Shown in pieces: positions 1 to 5,962 of a DNA stretch of 7,479 nucleotides. A program made the translations under genes and the position numbers. Numbering within the stretch: the stretch's first letter is position 1; every line of letters begins with the position of its first letter. A model generated the notes under the pieces. It had not been told where the DNA came from. It saw only the letters and a program-made list of their open reading frames with translations, and ran no database searches. The DNA is from Methanofollis sp. (GTDB lineage: Archaea > Halobacteriota > Methanomicrobia > Methanomicrobiales > Methanofollaceae): contig JAQVHG010000104.1 in assembly GCA_028696365.1 (NCBI GenBank), positions 1 through 7,479 on the forward strand, in the 5' to 3' direction.

Positions 1-1
1 G

Positions 2-283
2 AAAGAGCGCTACACCTTCAGCGAGGAAGATATGAAAGAGACCCTCGCCGAGATGGGCGAGAAGGGCGTGAGCGTCCAGCGGTACAAGGGTCTTGGCGAA
101 ATGAATGCCGGCCAGCTCTGGGAGACCACGATGGACCCTGAACACCGGGTGCTCAAACAGGTACAGATCGAGGACGCAAGTTATGCGAACGAGGTCTTTG
201 AGAAACTGATGGACGACAACGTCGAACCTCGGCGCGAGTTCATCAAGAAGCATGCACAGGAGGTAAAGAACCTTGACATCTGA
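2..283 (+). CDS. gyrB: DNA gyrase subunit B, C-terminal fragment
   Basis: The last 93 codons of GyrB are visible; the 5' part lies off the left edge. GyrB is the ATPase/Toprim subunit of the A2B2 gyrase that introduces negative supercoils. The fragment carries the conserved tail of the Toprim region, QRYKGLGEMNAGQLWETTMD, which is close to the bacterial sequence in the same place. It then has the usual C-terminal stretch ending REFIKKHAQEVKNLDI with a TGA stop. It overlaps the proposed gyrA start by 11 nt, as expected for co-translated subunits. Identification is firm from the motif and from the adjoining gyrA. Confidence 0.96.
   Translation, partial: KERYTFSEEDMKETLAEMGEKGVSVQRYKGLGEMNAGQLWETTMDPEHRVLKQVQIEDASYANEVFEKLMDDNVEPRREFIKKHAQEVKNLDI
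258..264 (+). promoter_or_regulatory. Shine-Dalgarno sequence for gyrA, inside gyrB
   Basis: AGGAGGT is a near-perfect anti-16S match inside the end of gyrB. It sits 8 nt before a TTG codon at 273 but 20 nt before the ATG at 285. The spacing therefore favours the TTG as the real gyrA start. Confidence 0.7.
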
Positions 284-2705
284 GATGGCCGAAGGGCGAC
301 GGGTGATCCCGGTCACGGTCGAGAACGAGATGAAGTCCTCGTACATCGACTATGCCATGAGTGTCATCATCGGCCGGGCCATCCCTGACGTGAGGGACGG
401 CCTCAAGCCGGTCCATCGTCGCATCCTGTATGGGATGTGGGAGATGGGCAATACCCACGACAAACCTACCAAGAAGAGCGCAAGTATCGTTGGGCATGTG
501 ATGGGAAAGTATCACCCGCACGGCGATGCTGCGATCTATGACACGATGGTGAAGATGGCGCAGCCTTTCTCGTACCGCTACATGCCGGTCGAAGGGCAGG
601 GCAACTTCGGGTCCATCGACGGCGACTCTGCCGCGGCGATGCGATATACCGAGGCGCGGCTCAGGCCTCTTGCCGAGGCGATGCTCGACGACCTCGAGAA
701 GGAGACAGTGGACTTCATCCCGAACTTCGACGAGTCGACGAAAGAGCCGACGGTCCTTCCAGGGAAGATGCCAAACCTCCTTGTCAACGGGTCGTCAGGG
801 ATCGCGGTCGGGATGGCGACGAACATGCCGCCACACAACCTCACCGAGGTCTGCGACGCCCTCTGCACCTATATCGACGATCCTGGCGTTACGGTCGAGG
901 AGTTGATGCAGAAGATCCCGGCCCCGGACTTCCCTGGCGGCGGGGTGATCATGGGCACAGCCGGGGTCCGCTCGGCCTATCTGACCGGGAAGGGCAAGTG
1001 TGTCATCAGAGGGGTTGCGGAGATCGAGGAGGGGAAGAAACGCCCCAGGATCATCATCACCGAGATCCCCTTCCAGGTGAACAAGGCGAACCTTGTCGAG
1101 CAGATCGCAAACCTCGTCAAGGACAAGCGGATCGAGGGGATCACCGATATCCGAGACGAGTCTGACAAGGAGGGGATCAGGGTCGTCATCGACCTCAAGC
1201 GTGACTCCATGCCCCAGGTGATCTTGAACCAGCTCTACAAGCACACGCCCCTTGAGACCACCTTCGGGATCAACAACCTGGCCATCGTTGCCGGGCGGCC
1301 GATGGTGCTCAGTCTGCAGGCGATGCTCGGGCACTTCCTTGACCACCGGGTCGAAGTGGTCCGCCGGCGGACCGAGTTCGACCTGCGCAAGGCCCAGGAC
1401 CGTGTCCACATCCTCAATGGTCTGGTCCTTGCTCTGGAGAGTATCGACGACGTCGTCGCGGCGATCAGGGCGTCGAAGAGCGCAGACGATGCCCGTGAGG
1501 CCCTGATCACCAGGTTCGGACTCGACGAGGTCCAGGCGAACGCCATCCTCCAGATGCAGCTCCGTCGTCTTGCGGCCCTTGAACAGCAGAAGGTGCTCGA
1601 CGAGCGTGAGGCCCTTGGCAAAGAGATCGCGCGTCTGCAGGAGATTCTCTCTGACCGGGCCCATATCTTGAATGAGATCAAAAAAGAGGTCGTGGCGATC
1701 AAGGAAGAGTTCGGCGACGAGCGGCGGACAAAGATCTCAGCGGCAGAAGGTGAGATCTCCAAGGCCGACCTCATCGAGGACAAACCTGCTCTGGTCTCTC
1801 TCACAGCCACCAACTACATCAAACGCCTCCCCCTGGAGACGTATCGCCAGCAGCGCCGGGGCGGTCGGGGGGTCATCGGGATGGCGACCAAGGAGGACGA
1901 TGTGGTCACCGATGTCTTCGTGGCAGACACCCACGATTATCTCCTCTGTTTCACCAACCTGGGCCGGATTTACTGGATGCGGGTCTGGGACATCCCTGAG
2001 GCGGTCCGCACCGGGAAGGGGAAGGCGATCGTCAACCTCCTCAATCTGAACCCAGAGGAGCGGGTCACCACCATCATCCCAGTCAGGGACTTTGAACCTG
2101 GGCGGTTCCTTTTCTTTGCAACACGCTGTGGGATGGTCGTTAAGATCCCGCTTGAAGAGTTCTCCAATCCCAGACCAAGCGGGATCCTGGCGATCAAACT
2201 AAAGGATGACGACGAACTGATGGATGTGAAGATCACCGACGGGAAGCAGGAGATGCTCGTGACCACCACGAAGGGTCAGAGTCTCAGGTTCACCGAGGAG
2301 CCTATCAGGCCACTCCACCGCAACAGCCAGGGCGTGATCGGGATCAGGCTGCGGCCAGGAGACTCGCTTGTCTCTCTTGCCCTGGTGGAGAAGGACTATA
2401 TCCTCACGGTCACCGCGAGGGGCGCAGGTAAACTGACCTCCTTCGACGAGTACATGCCCCATCACCGCGGCACGATGGGTGTCAGAAATATCCAGTTGAT
2501 CTATGGTGACAAGGTCGTGGCGGCGAGGGCCGTCTCGGTCGAGGACGAGATCATCCTGATGAGTGCCTCAGGGATCGCGATGCGGACGAAGGTCTCTGAG
2601 ATCTCGGTCCAGAAGCGGGGCAGCCGTGGAGTCAGGGTCATGAAGATGGGCGAGGGCGACCGGCTTGTCGGGTTCGCCATTGTCCAGGCTGATGAAGAAG
2701 AATAA
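273..2705 (+). CDS. gyrA: DNA gyrase subunit A
   Basis: Complete GyrA, 810 aa with the TTG start at 273 (806 aa from the ATG at 285). It is the DNA breakage-reunion subunit of gyrase. The N-terminal winged-helix/tower/coiled-coil part covers about residues 10-500. The catalytic tyrosine is Y125 in the RYTEARL motif (codon 645-647). The quinolone-region helix reads HPHGDAAIYDT (81-91), with Ala86 at the position of E. coli Ser83 and Asp90 at that of Asp87. The GyrA box, QRRGGRG (527-533; usual form QRRGGKG), marks the C-terminal beta-pinwheel and identifies gyrase rather than topoisomerase IV. The pinwheel runs to about residue 805, followed by a short acidic end (DEEE) instead of the longer tail of some bacterial GyrA. 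The gene overlaps gyrB by 11 nt, so both are probably made from one mRNA. Archaeal gyrases are generally considered to have been acquired from bacteria. Confidence 0.97.
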   Translation: MTSEMAEGRRVIPVTVENEMKSSYIDYAMSVIIGRAIPDVRDGLKPVHRRILYGMWEMGNTHDKPTKKSASIVGHVMGKYHPHGDAAIYDTMVKMAQPFSYRYMPVEGQGNFGSIDGDSAAAMRYTEARLRPLAEAMLDDLEKETVDFIPNFDESTKEPTVLPGKMPNLLVNGSSGIAVGMATNMPPHNLTEVCDALCTYIDDPGVTVEELMQKIPAPDFPGGGVIMGTAGVRSAYLTGKGKCVIRGVAEIEEGKKRPRIIITEIPFQVNKANLVEQIANLVKDKRIEGITDIRDESDKEGIRVVIDLKRDSMPQVILNQLYKHTPLETTFGINNLAIVAGRPMVLSLQAMLGHFLDHRVEVVRRRTEFDLRKAQDRVHILNGLVLALESIDDVVAAIRASKSADDAREALITRFGLDEVQANAILQMQLRRLAALEQQKVLDEREALGKEIARLQEILSDRAHILNEIKKEVVAIKEEFGDERRTKISAAEGEISKADLIEDKPALVSLTATNYIKRLPLETYRQQRRGGRGVIGMATKEDDVVTDVFVADTHDYLLCFTNLGRIYWMRVWDIPEAVRTGKGKAIVNLLNLNPEERVTTIIPVRDFEPGRFLFFATRCGMVVKIPLEEFSNPRPSGILAIKLKDDDELMDVKITDGKQEMLVTTTKGQSLRFTEEPIRPLHRNSQGVIGIRLRPGDSLVSLALVEKDYILTVTARGAGKLTSFDEYMPHHRGTMGVRNIQLIYGDKVVAARAVSVEDEIILMSASGIAMRTKVSEISVQKRGSRGVRVMKMGEGDRLVGFAIVQADEEE

Positions 2706-2724
2706 ATAGGGTACGCCCCAATCC

Positions 2725-2747
2725 GGGGAAGGTCCCCCTCTTTTTTT
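2725..2747 (+). terminator. Hairpin plus T7 terminator after gyrA
   Basis: Twenty bases past the gyrA stop lies a 5-bp perfect stem (GGGGA/TCCCC, loop AGG), followed within 3 nt by seven T residues (2741-2747). An alternative weak stem CCCC/GGGG (2716-2728) overlaps it. Archaeal polymerases stop at oligo-T tracts, so the T7 run is probably the active part. Confidence 0.65.
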
Positions 2748-2867
2748 GTCTCCCTTCTCTCAGGGAATGAGAGATATGAGGACGTGAAGAAAACCAAAAA
2801 GAGCCAGTGTGAGATCATGTTCTTTCTATCAGGCCCCGGCGACAGGAGGGGGGGCACGTAGGATCAT

Positions 2868-2918
2868 CACGCCTTCCCCATTAATCGCACAGGGGGGGTT
2901 GCACCCCCCGGTCCCCCC
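2868..2918 (+). repeat. Degenerate relic of the MITE core, direct orientation
   Basis: CACGCCTTCCCC (2868-2879) is followed by a perfect G6/C6 hairpin (2893-2898 with 2904-2909, loop TTGCA) and then GGTCCCCCC. The two intact MITEs have the same order: CGCCTTC, then a G5 hairpin with C5, and in the longer one a following C run. Terminal repeats are not recognisable. It could be an old decayed copy; chance similarity in G/C-rich DNA is possible. Confidence 0.4.
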
Positions 2919-2997
2919 ACCGCACGAAAAGGTCGAGGACGGCACATCTCTTCTTCAAGAACCATTGTATTCTGCCTTCCTGTCTCTATCTTCATCC

Positions 2998-3083
2998 AGG
3001 GGGGGGACGGGCGGCACTCGCCCACGGCGAGAGCATGAGGGAAGGCGGTTAGGTTACACTCGCTCCTCTATTCTTACAGAACC
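2998..3083 (-). repeat. Degenerate MITE relic, inverted orientation
   Basis: Read on the - strand from 3083, this begins GGTTCTGTAAGAAT, a 10/14 match to the terminal repeat of the intact elements. It then gives GAGGAGCGAGTGTAACC, the 12-mer CCGCCTTCCCTC (exact inverted copy of 3147-3158), CTCAT, and GCCGTGGGCG with a following C run. The blocks appear in the same order as the left half of the element at 4035-4268. No matching far end or target duplication was found. Confidence 0.5.
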
Positions 3084-3091
3084 CAAGAGAT

Positions 3092-3099
3092 ACTCATTC
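3092..3099. repeat. Left target-site duplication of the 124-bp MITE
   Basis: ACTCATTC, identical to 3224-3231 on the other side of the element. Together they define the insertion site exactly. Confidence 0.88.
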
Positions 3100-3223
3100 G
3101 GCTCTGTAGAAACCCTCACCTCTTGTGTGGGGGAGACGTGTGTCCCCCGCCTTCCCTCCTCTTTGGCCGGGGGCGGCCAAGCCCCCCACCAGAGATAACT
3201 GTCCAGAGGGTTTCTACAGAGCC
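3100..3223. mobile_element. 124-bp MITE, perfect 18-bp inverted ends, 8-bp duplication
   Basis: Both ends carry a perfect 18-bp terminal inverted repeat: GGCTCTGTAGAAACCCTC at 3100-3117 and its reverse complement at 3206-3223. The element is flanked directly by identical 8-bp copies of ACTCATTC (3092-3099 and 3224-3231), a clear target-site duplication. It is too short to encode a transposase, so it must have been moved by one supplied elsewhere. The interior has a GGGGGC/GCCCCC hairpin (3169-3174 with 3181-3186). Its left 73 bp match the 234-bp element at 4035 at 67 of 73 positions, and its right 34 bp match at 28 of 34. It therefore looks like an internally shortened relative. The GG..CTGT ends and 8-bp duplication resemble IS6-family elements, but the parent family is inference. 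Confidence 0.9.
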
Positions 3224-3231
3224 ACTCATTC
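3224..3231. repeat. Right target-site duplication, overlapping a stop codon
   Basis: ACTCATTC. On the - strand this reads GAATGAGT, which contains the last Glu codon and the TGA stop of the hypothetical gene at 3226-3642. Because the target was duplicated, the coding sequence stayed intact on insertion. Confidence 0.88.
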
Positions 3232-3642
3232 ATAGGTCCCTATCTGCGGGTCGTCGATCCCGAGGCCTCGGTCGATCTCGACGAGCAACCGGTTCAGCGT
3301 CTTCTTCACCGCCTCGGCATCTTCGGCATCTGCGACCCCTGGCTGGTGCCAGATCACTTGCGTGCGGAGTTGGGTGACAAGTTCCTCGACCCTGGTGCCT
3401 CGGAATTGATCGGGGAGGGTCATCTCAGTGAGGTGGTCTGCCGCCCCAAGAAAGGCCTTCTCATGTGAGAGGGCAAAATGTCTGCTGAGGGCGACGAGCG
3501 GGATCACAAACCCCCTGCCAAATCTGCTTTCCATGAAGAGAGGAACGATGTTGTCCCTGAAAAAAGGTATGGTTCTCCGATCGCTCGCCTCCCTCTCTCG
3601 CGCCTCTTGAGTTTCAAGGCACTTCCCGATCACTGACTTCAC
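3226..3642 (-). CDS. Hypothetical protein, 138 aa, possibly 5'-truncated
   Basis: I do not recognise the family. The frame is coding-like: third positions are mostly G/C as in the neighbouring genes, and the product is soluble and rich in charged, probably helical residues, with no membrane segment or signal peptide. It begins KSVIGKCLETQEAR after the start codon and ends LGIDDPQIGTYE. The start shown is a GTG with no Shine-Dalgarno and no TATA box upstream; a second GTG lies at 3633. The frame is open back to a stop at 3685-3687, and the residues just upstream (PARRFV) also look coding. A coding-like segment in another frame lies further upstream (see 3688-3763), so the true gene may be longer and frameshifted. 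A MITE has inserted exactly at its stop codon. Coding status is moderately supported; function is unknown. Confidence 0.5.
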   Translation of the reverse strand: MKSVIGKCLETQEAREREASDRRTIPFFRDNIVPLFMESRFGRGFVIPLVALSRHFALSHEKAFLGAADHLTEMTLPDQFRGTRVEELVTQLRTQVIWHQPGVADAEDAEAVKKTLNRLLVEIDRGLGIDDPQIGTYE

Positions 3643-3677
3643 GACAAAACGGCGGGCTGGAACACCTGCTATCCCTA

Positions 3678-3690
3678 CCCCTGCCTATCC
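3678..3690 (+). repeat. 13-bp direct repeat, copy 1
   Basis: CCCCTGCCTATCC, identical to 3906-3918. This copy lies at the point where the hypothetical gene appears to change frame. Confidence 0.6.
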
Positions 3691-3763
3691 AGTCATGAGG
3701 GCCGCGGCTCTCGTCGAGGCGGGCGTAGCGCAAGACGACCTTGACGGCCCATTGATCACTCAC
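3688..3763 (-). pseudogene. Possible displaced 5' part of the hypothetical gene
   Basis: From a GTG at 3763 the - strand reads VSDQWAVKVVLRYARLDES, then RGPHDWI. Third positions are mostly G or C, as in the real genes here, and unlike the surrounding repeat debris. This frame runs on with poorer codon use to a stop near 3616, overlapping the start of the 138-aa frame in a different phase. A single frameshift between about 3690 and 3655 would join them into one protein of about 165-175 aa. No Shine-Dalgarno is visible. It may be the decayed N-terminal part of that gene, a short unrelated relic, or chance. Confidence 0.3.
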
Positions 3764-3788
3764 GCTGTTATCTCGCACCGATCGATCG

Positions 3789-3817
3789 CACGCCTTCCCC
3801 TCTGTTTGCGCCGGATG
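3789..3817 (+). repeat. Degenerate relic of the MITE core
   Basis: CACGCCTTCCCC, followed by TCTGTTTGCGCCGGATGG, parallels CCGCCTTCCCTCCTCTTTGGCCGGGGG in the 124-bp MITE. No terminal repeat is recognisable beside it. Confidence 0.35.
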
Positions 3818-3905
3818 GTGATTGGGGCGGGAAAGTTACGTCAAGATCCTGATCCTTTCCTTCACAATAGTACTGCGGGGATGAAATCCGCCCCTCATCG
3901 CCCCT

Positions 3906-3918
3906 CCCCTGCCTATCC
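3906..3918 (+). repeat. 13-bp direct repeat, copy 2
   Basis: CCCCTGCCTATCC, identical to 3678-3690. Here it forms part of the left arm of the hairpin at 3907-3941. Confidence 0.6.
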
Positions 3919-3941
3919 CCTCTCCGTAGGAGAGGGCAGGG
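3907..3941. repeat. Strong two-part hairpin
   Basis: The inner stem CCCTCTCC/GGAGAGGG (3918-3925 with 3929-3936) is perfect, with loop GTA. It is extended by an outer stem CCCTG/CAGGG (3907-3911 with 3937-3941) across a left-side bulge. No T run follows on the + strand, so an intrinsic-type terminator is not supported. It may be a relic of another small palindromic element. Confidence 0.5.
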
Positions 3942-3955
3942 GGCCGGCAGAACTC

Positions 3956-3991
3956 TTCTGTTGAGACGCTCCTCTGATTCCACGCCTTCCC
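3956..3991 (+). repeat. Degenerate MITE left end
   Basis: TTCTGTTGAGACGCTC (3956-3971) matches the terminal repeat of the 234-bp element at 13 of 16 positions. Ten bases later comes the core CACGCCTTCCC (3981-3991). It looks like a left end with an internal deletion. The far end is not visible, and an intact copy begins 43 bp further on. Confidence 0.45.
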
Positions 3992-4034
3992 GCGTCATCA
4001 CATGAGGAAGGACGAATCGAAGATCCTGACTAAT

Positions 4035-4268
4035 AGTTCTGTAGAAACCCTCACCTCTTGTGTGGAGGAGAGGTGTGTCACCCGCCTTCTCATCTCTTTG
4101 GCCGGGGGCGTGCCCCCGAACCCCAGAACCCCAGGGGACCACGATAAGGTCGGAAGCATCATGGGCAACTGTGACGAGAGCGCTGCCGTCCACGACCTAT
4201 CTTGGCGCGGGGGTTCGGGCGGCAAGTCCCTCGCCAGAGAGAGACAGCCAGAGGGTTTCTACAGAGCC
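4035..4268. mobile_element. 234-bp MITE, sister of the 124-bp element
   Basis: The right end (4251-4268) is the identical 18-mer found at the right end of the 124-bp element. The left end (4035-4052) is its inverted partner with two mismatches (16/18). Bases 4038-4110 align without gaps to 3103-3175 (67/73), and 4235-4268 to 3190-3223 (28/34). It has an extra interior of about 120 bp including a perfect CGGGGGC/GCCCCCG hairpin (4103-4118). It carries no credible gene. The flanks TGACTAAT and TGAATTAC match at only 5 of 8 positions, so the target duplication is decayed or absent, suggesting an older insertion. It lies 19 bp beyond the cbiQ stop and may form the end of the cbi transcript. Confidence 0.82.
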
Positions 4269-4287
4269 TGAATTACATATATCCCCC

Positions 4288-5100
4288 TCAGATAATCCAT
4301 CCAAGGAGTGCGATGGCCGGGACAGCCACAAGACTCGCGGTAAGGAAGGCCCACTCACCTCTATGAAGTGGTTTTTTCGTGATGAAAAGGTGCGAATCAC
4401 GACCATAGCCGCGGCAGAGCATGCTCGTATAGGTCCGCTCACCCTGCTCGAAGGAGCGGAGAAAGACCGTCCCGATGGTGTAGGCGAGCATTTTCATGCG
4501 GTAGCGGTATGGAAGAGAACGGTCGAAGGCGTCGAAGCACCTGGTCTGGAGGGCTGCACCGATCCGCAGGTACATCCTGGCAAAGAGGAAGAGGTAGCGG
4601 ATCATCATCCCGATGATGAGGGTGAACTCGGCTGGGAGCCCGAGCCTGCCTGCACCCTCAAGCATCCCCTGCATCGTCGTCGTCGAAGAGAGGAGGATGA
4701 TAAAGGAGATGCAGGCCAGGAATTTTATCCCGAGGATTGACGCAAACTCCACTGACTCGGCATAGATATGGATCCCGAGGGGGAGGGTGACAAGAGGGTG
4801 GAACTCGGTATAGTGCGGGTTGGTGAAGAAGATCTGGAAAAAGATGAGGAAGAACCCAAAGGGCAGGACGAGGAGAAGACGCTTGAGGTATATCGTCGGG
4901 GAGAGACGCGCCGCCGCCCAGAAGAGTGCGAAGAAGACGAGGAAGAGGGCGGACGGGAGGTAGGCGGCGGTGGTATAGGGAAGGGCCACGGCGGCGATGA
5001 TCACCGCAAAGGTGACGATGAGTTTGACCCGTGCGTCGCAGCGGTGGACCATGCTGCTGCCCTGGGCCACTTCTTCGATATCAAAGAGTTTCTCGATCAT
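4288..5100 (-). CDS. cbiQ: Cobalt/nickel ECF transporter membrane protein CbiQ
   Basis: A 270-aa T component (EcfT family) of an energy-coupling-factor metal importer. It couples ATP hydrolysis by CbiO to substrate movement through CbiM. Several strongly hydrophobic segments are visible (about residues 26-60, 71-92, 119-140, 157-177 and 251-270). Two arginine-centred motifs typical of the ATPase-coupling helices follow: one near LQTRCF (Arg187) and one in LCRGYG (Arg230). The N-terminal MVHRCDARVKL matches the usual start of the family, where a D-x-R-xK-L segment precedes the first helix. The ATG overlaps the cbiO stop in an ATGA and there is no own Shine-Dalgarno, so translation is probably coupled to cbiO. 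It is last in the operon, and a MITE follows 19 bp after the stop. Confidence 0.93.
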   Translation of the reverse strand: MIEKLFDIEEVAQGSSMVHRCDARVKLIVTFAVIIAAVALPYTTAAYLPSALFLVFFALFWAAARLSPTIYLKRLLLVLPFGFFLIFFQIFFTNPHYTEFHPLVTLPLGIHIYAESVEFASILGIKFLACISFIILLSSTTTMQGMLEGAGRLGLPAEFTLIIGMMIRYLFLFARMYLRIGAALQTRCFDAFDRSLPYRYRMKMLAYTIGTVFLRSFEQGERTYTSMLCRGYGRDSHLFITKKPLHRGEWAFLTASLVAVPAIALLGWII

Positions 5101-5930
5101 GCCCGGCCCCGGTATGCCGCAGTGAAGGCCTCCACGACCTCCTCGTAGGTGTAGCCTTCATCGATCGGCACCCCGGCGTTACGCAGGTCGTGCATCAACC
5201 GCTGGAGTGCAGGGACCTCGAGGCGAGTCTGCTCGAGGAGGGCTGGCTGCGAGAAGATCTCGGGCACTGAACCGTGGGTCACCACCTGGCCGTGGTCCAT
5301 CACATAGACCGAGTCGGCGAGTTCAGGGACCAGGTCGAGGTGGTGGGTGGAGAAGATCACGGTCATCCCGAACTCTTCGGGCAGGGTGTTCACGAACTTG
5401 ACCAGGTCGGCGACGCCCTGCGGGTCGAGTCCGGCCGTCGGCTCGTCGAGGACGAGCACCTGGGGTTCCATCGCCAGGATCCCTGCAATAGCCACCTTCT
5501 TCTTCTCCCCGCCAGAGAGGTGGTGAGGGGGACGGTCGCGTAGGTCTTCAAGGGCCATGAGTTTGACGGCGCTCTCCACACGGTGGGCGACCGTCTCCTC
5601 GTCAAGCCCAAGGTTGGTCGGGCCGAAGGCGATGTCCTGTTCGACCGTCGGTGAGAAGACCTGGTCGTCAGGGTTCTGAAAGACGAGCCCGACGGTCTTT
5701 CGCACCTCGCGGAGATTTTTTTTCGTGACAGCCTCGCCGTGGACGAGCACCTCACCCGAAGAAGGCTTCAGGATCCCGTTGAGGTGTTTGAAAAGTGTGC
5801 TCTTCCCGGCACCGTTCGCTCCGATCACCGCGACCCTTTCCTTCCGGCCCGCGGTGAAGTTCACGCCGTTGAGGGCGGGAGGGCGGTTGGGGTAGGCGAA
5901 GGTAAGATCCCGGGTCTCGATGATGTGCAT
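5097..5930 (-). CDS. cbiO: Cobalt/nickel ECF transporter ATPase CbiO
   Basis: A 277-aa ABC ATPase energising the CbiMNQ membrane complex from the cytoplasmic side. All motifs are intact: Walker A GANGAGKST (37-45), Q-loop Gln85 in VFQNPDDQVF, signature LSGGE (138-142), Walker B VLVLDEP (158-164), D-loop GLD (167-169) and switch His196 in STHH. The QNPDDQ form and the early AYPNRPPAL aromatic A-loop are typical of CbiO/EcfA. I chose the ATG at 5930 because GGAGAT (5941-5946) lies 10 nt before it and MHIIETRDLTFAY is the usual N-terminus. An upstream in-frame TTG at 5948 would add six residues but would overlap that ribosome site. It starts 32 nt after the cbiN stop and overlaps cbiQ by 4 nt. 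Confidence 0.96.
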   Translation of the reverse strand: MHIIETRDLTFAYPNRPPALNGVNFTAGRKERVAVIGANGAGKSTLFKHLNGILKPSSGEVLVHGEAVTKKNLREVRKTVGLVFQNPDDQVFSPTVEQDIAFGPTNLGLDEETVAHRVESAVKLMALEDLRDRPPHHLSGGEKKKVAIAGILAMEPQVLVLDEPTAGLDPQGVADLVKFVNTLPEEFGMTVIFSTHHLDLVPELADSVYVMDHGQVVTHGSVPEIFSQPALLEQTRLEVPALQRLMHDLRNAGVPIDEGYTYEEVVEAFTAAYRGRA

Positions 5931-5940
5931 TCTAGAGAGT

Positions 5941-5946
5941 ATCTCC
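5941..5946 (-). promoter_or_regulatory. Ribosome binding site for cbiO
   Basis: GGAGAT on the - strand, 10 nt before the ATG at 5930. It decides between that ATG and the in-frame TTG at 5948. Confidence 0.55.
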
Positions 5947-5962
5947 AAAAAAGGATAAATGT

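Larger units (their letters stand above)
2748..3091. other. Gene-free repeat-debris region after gyrA
   Basis: No credible gene. Open frames here are short, rich in Pro/Gly/Arg from G and C runs, and run through the repeat elements. The stretch contains G/C-run hairpins and two degenerate copies of the repeat family described separately. It is flanked by the gyrA terminator on the left and an intact MITE on the right. Confidence 0.6.
3764..4034. other. Gene-free repeat-debris region before the 234-bp MITE
   Basis: No credible gene. Open frames on either strand are short, have atypical composition and run across repeat ends. The stretch holds two degenerate copies of the MITE core, a strong hairpin (3907-3941) and one copy of a 13-bp direct repeat. 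The phrase AAGATCCTGA occurs twice (starting 3842 and 4020). Confidence 0.55.

Noticed and set aside
795..1664. Long open frame (289 codons) on the - strand inside gyrA
   Set aside because: It is the antisense shadow of a conserved, motif-complete gyrA in GC-rich DNA. Its product is Asp/Leu/Val-rich with no recognisable domain.
2893..2909. G6/C6 hairpin as a terminator
   Set aside because: No T run follows on either strand, and the gyrA terminator already lies upstream. It fits the repeat-family hairpin better.
2809..3198. 129-codon open frame on the + strand
   Set aside because: It runs through G/C-run repeats and into the MITE, has Pro/Gly/Arg-rich composition and no ribosome site.
3768..4193. 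141-codon open frame on the - strand
   Set aside because: It starts inside the 234-bp MITE and crosses its left end and two relics; the composition is not like the real genes here.
2868..4268. CRISPR array
   Set aside because: The repeats are few, irregularly spaced, in both orientations and diverged; there are no uniform spacers and no cas genes.
4060..4740. 226-codon open frame on the + strand
   Set aside because: It starts inside the MITE and runs antisense through cbiQ; the product is low-complexity and charged.
5931..5948. TTG at 5948 as the cbiO start
   Set aside because: It overlaps the GGAGAT that is well placed for the ATG at 5930, and the ATG gives the usual family N-terminus.
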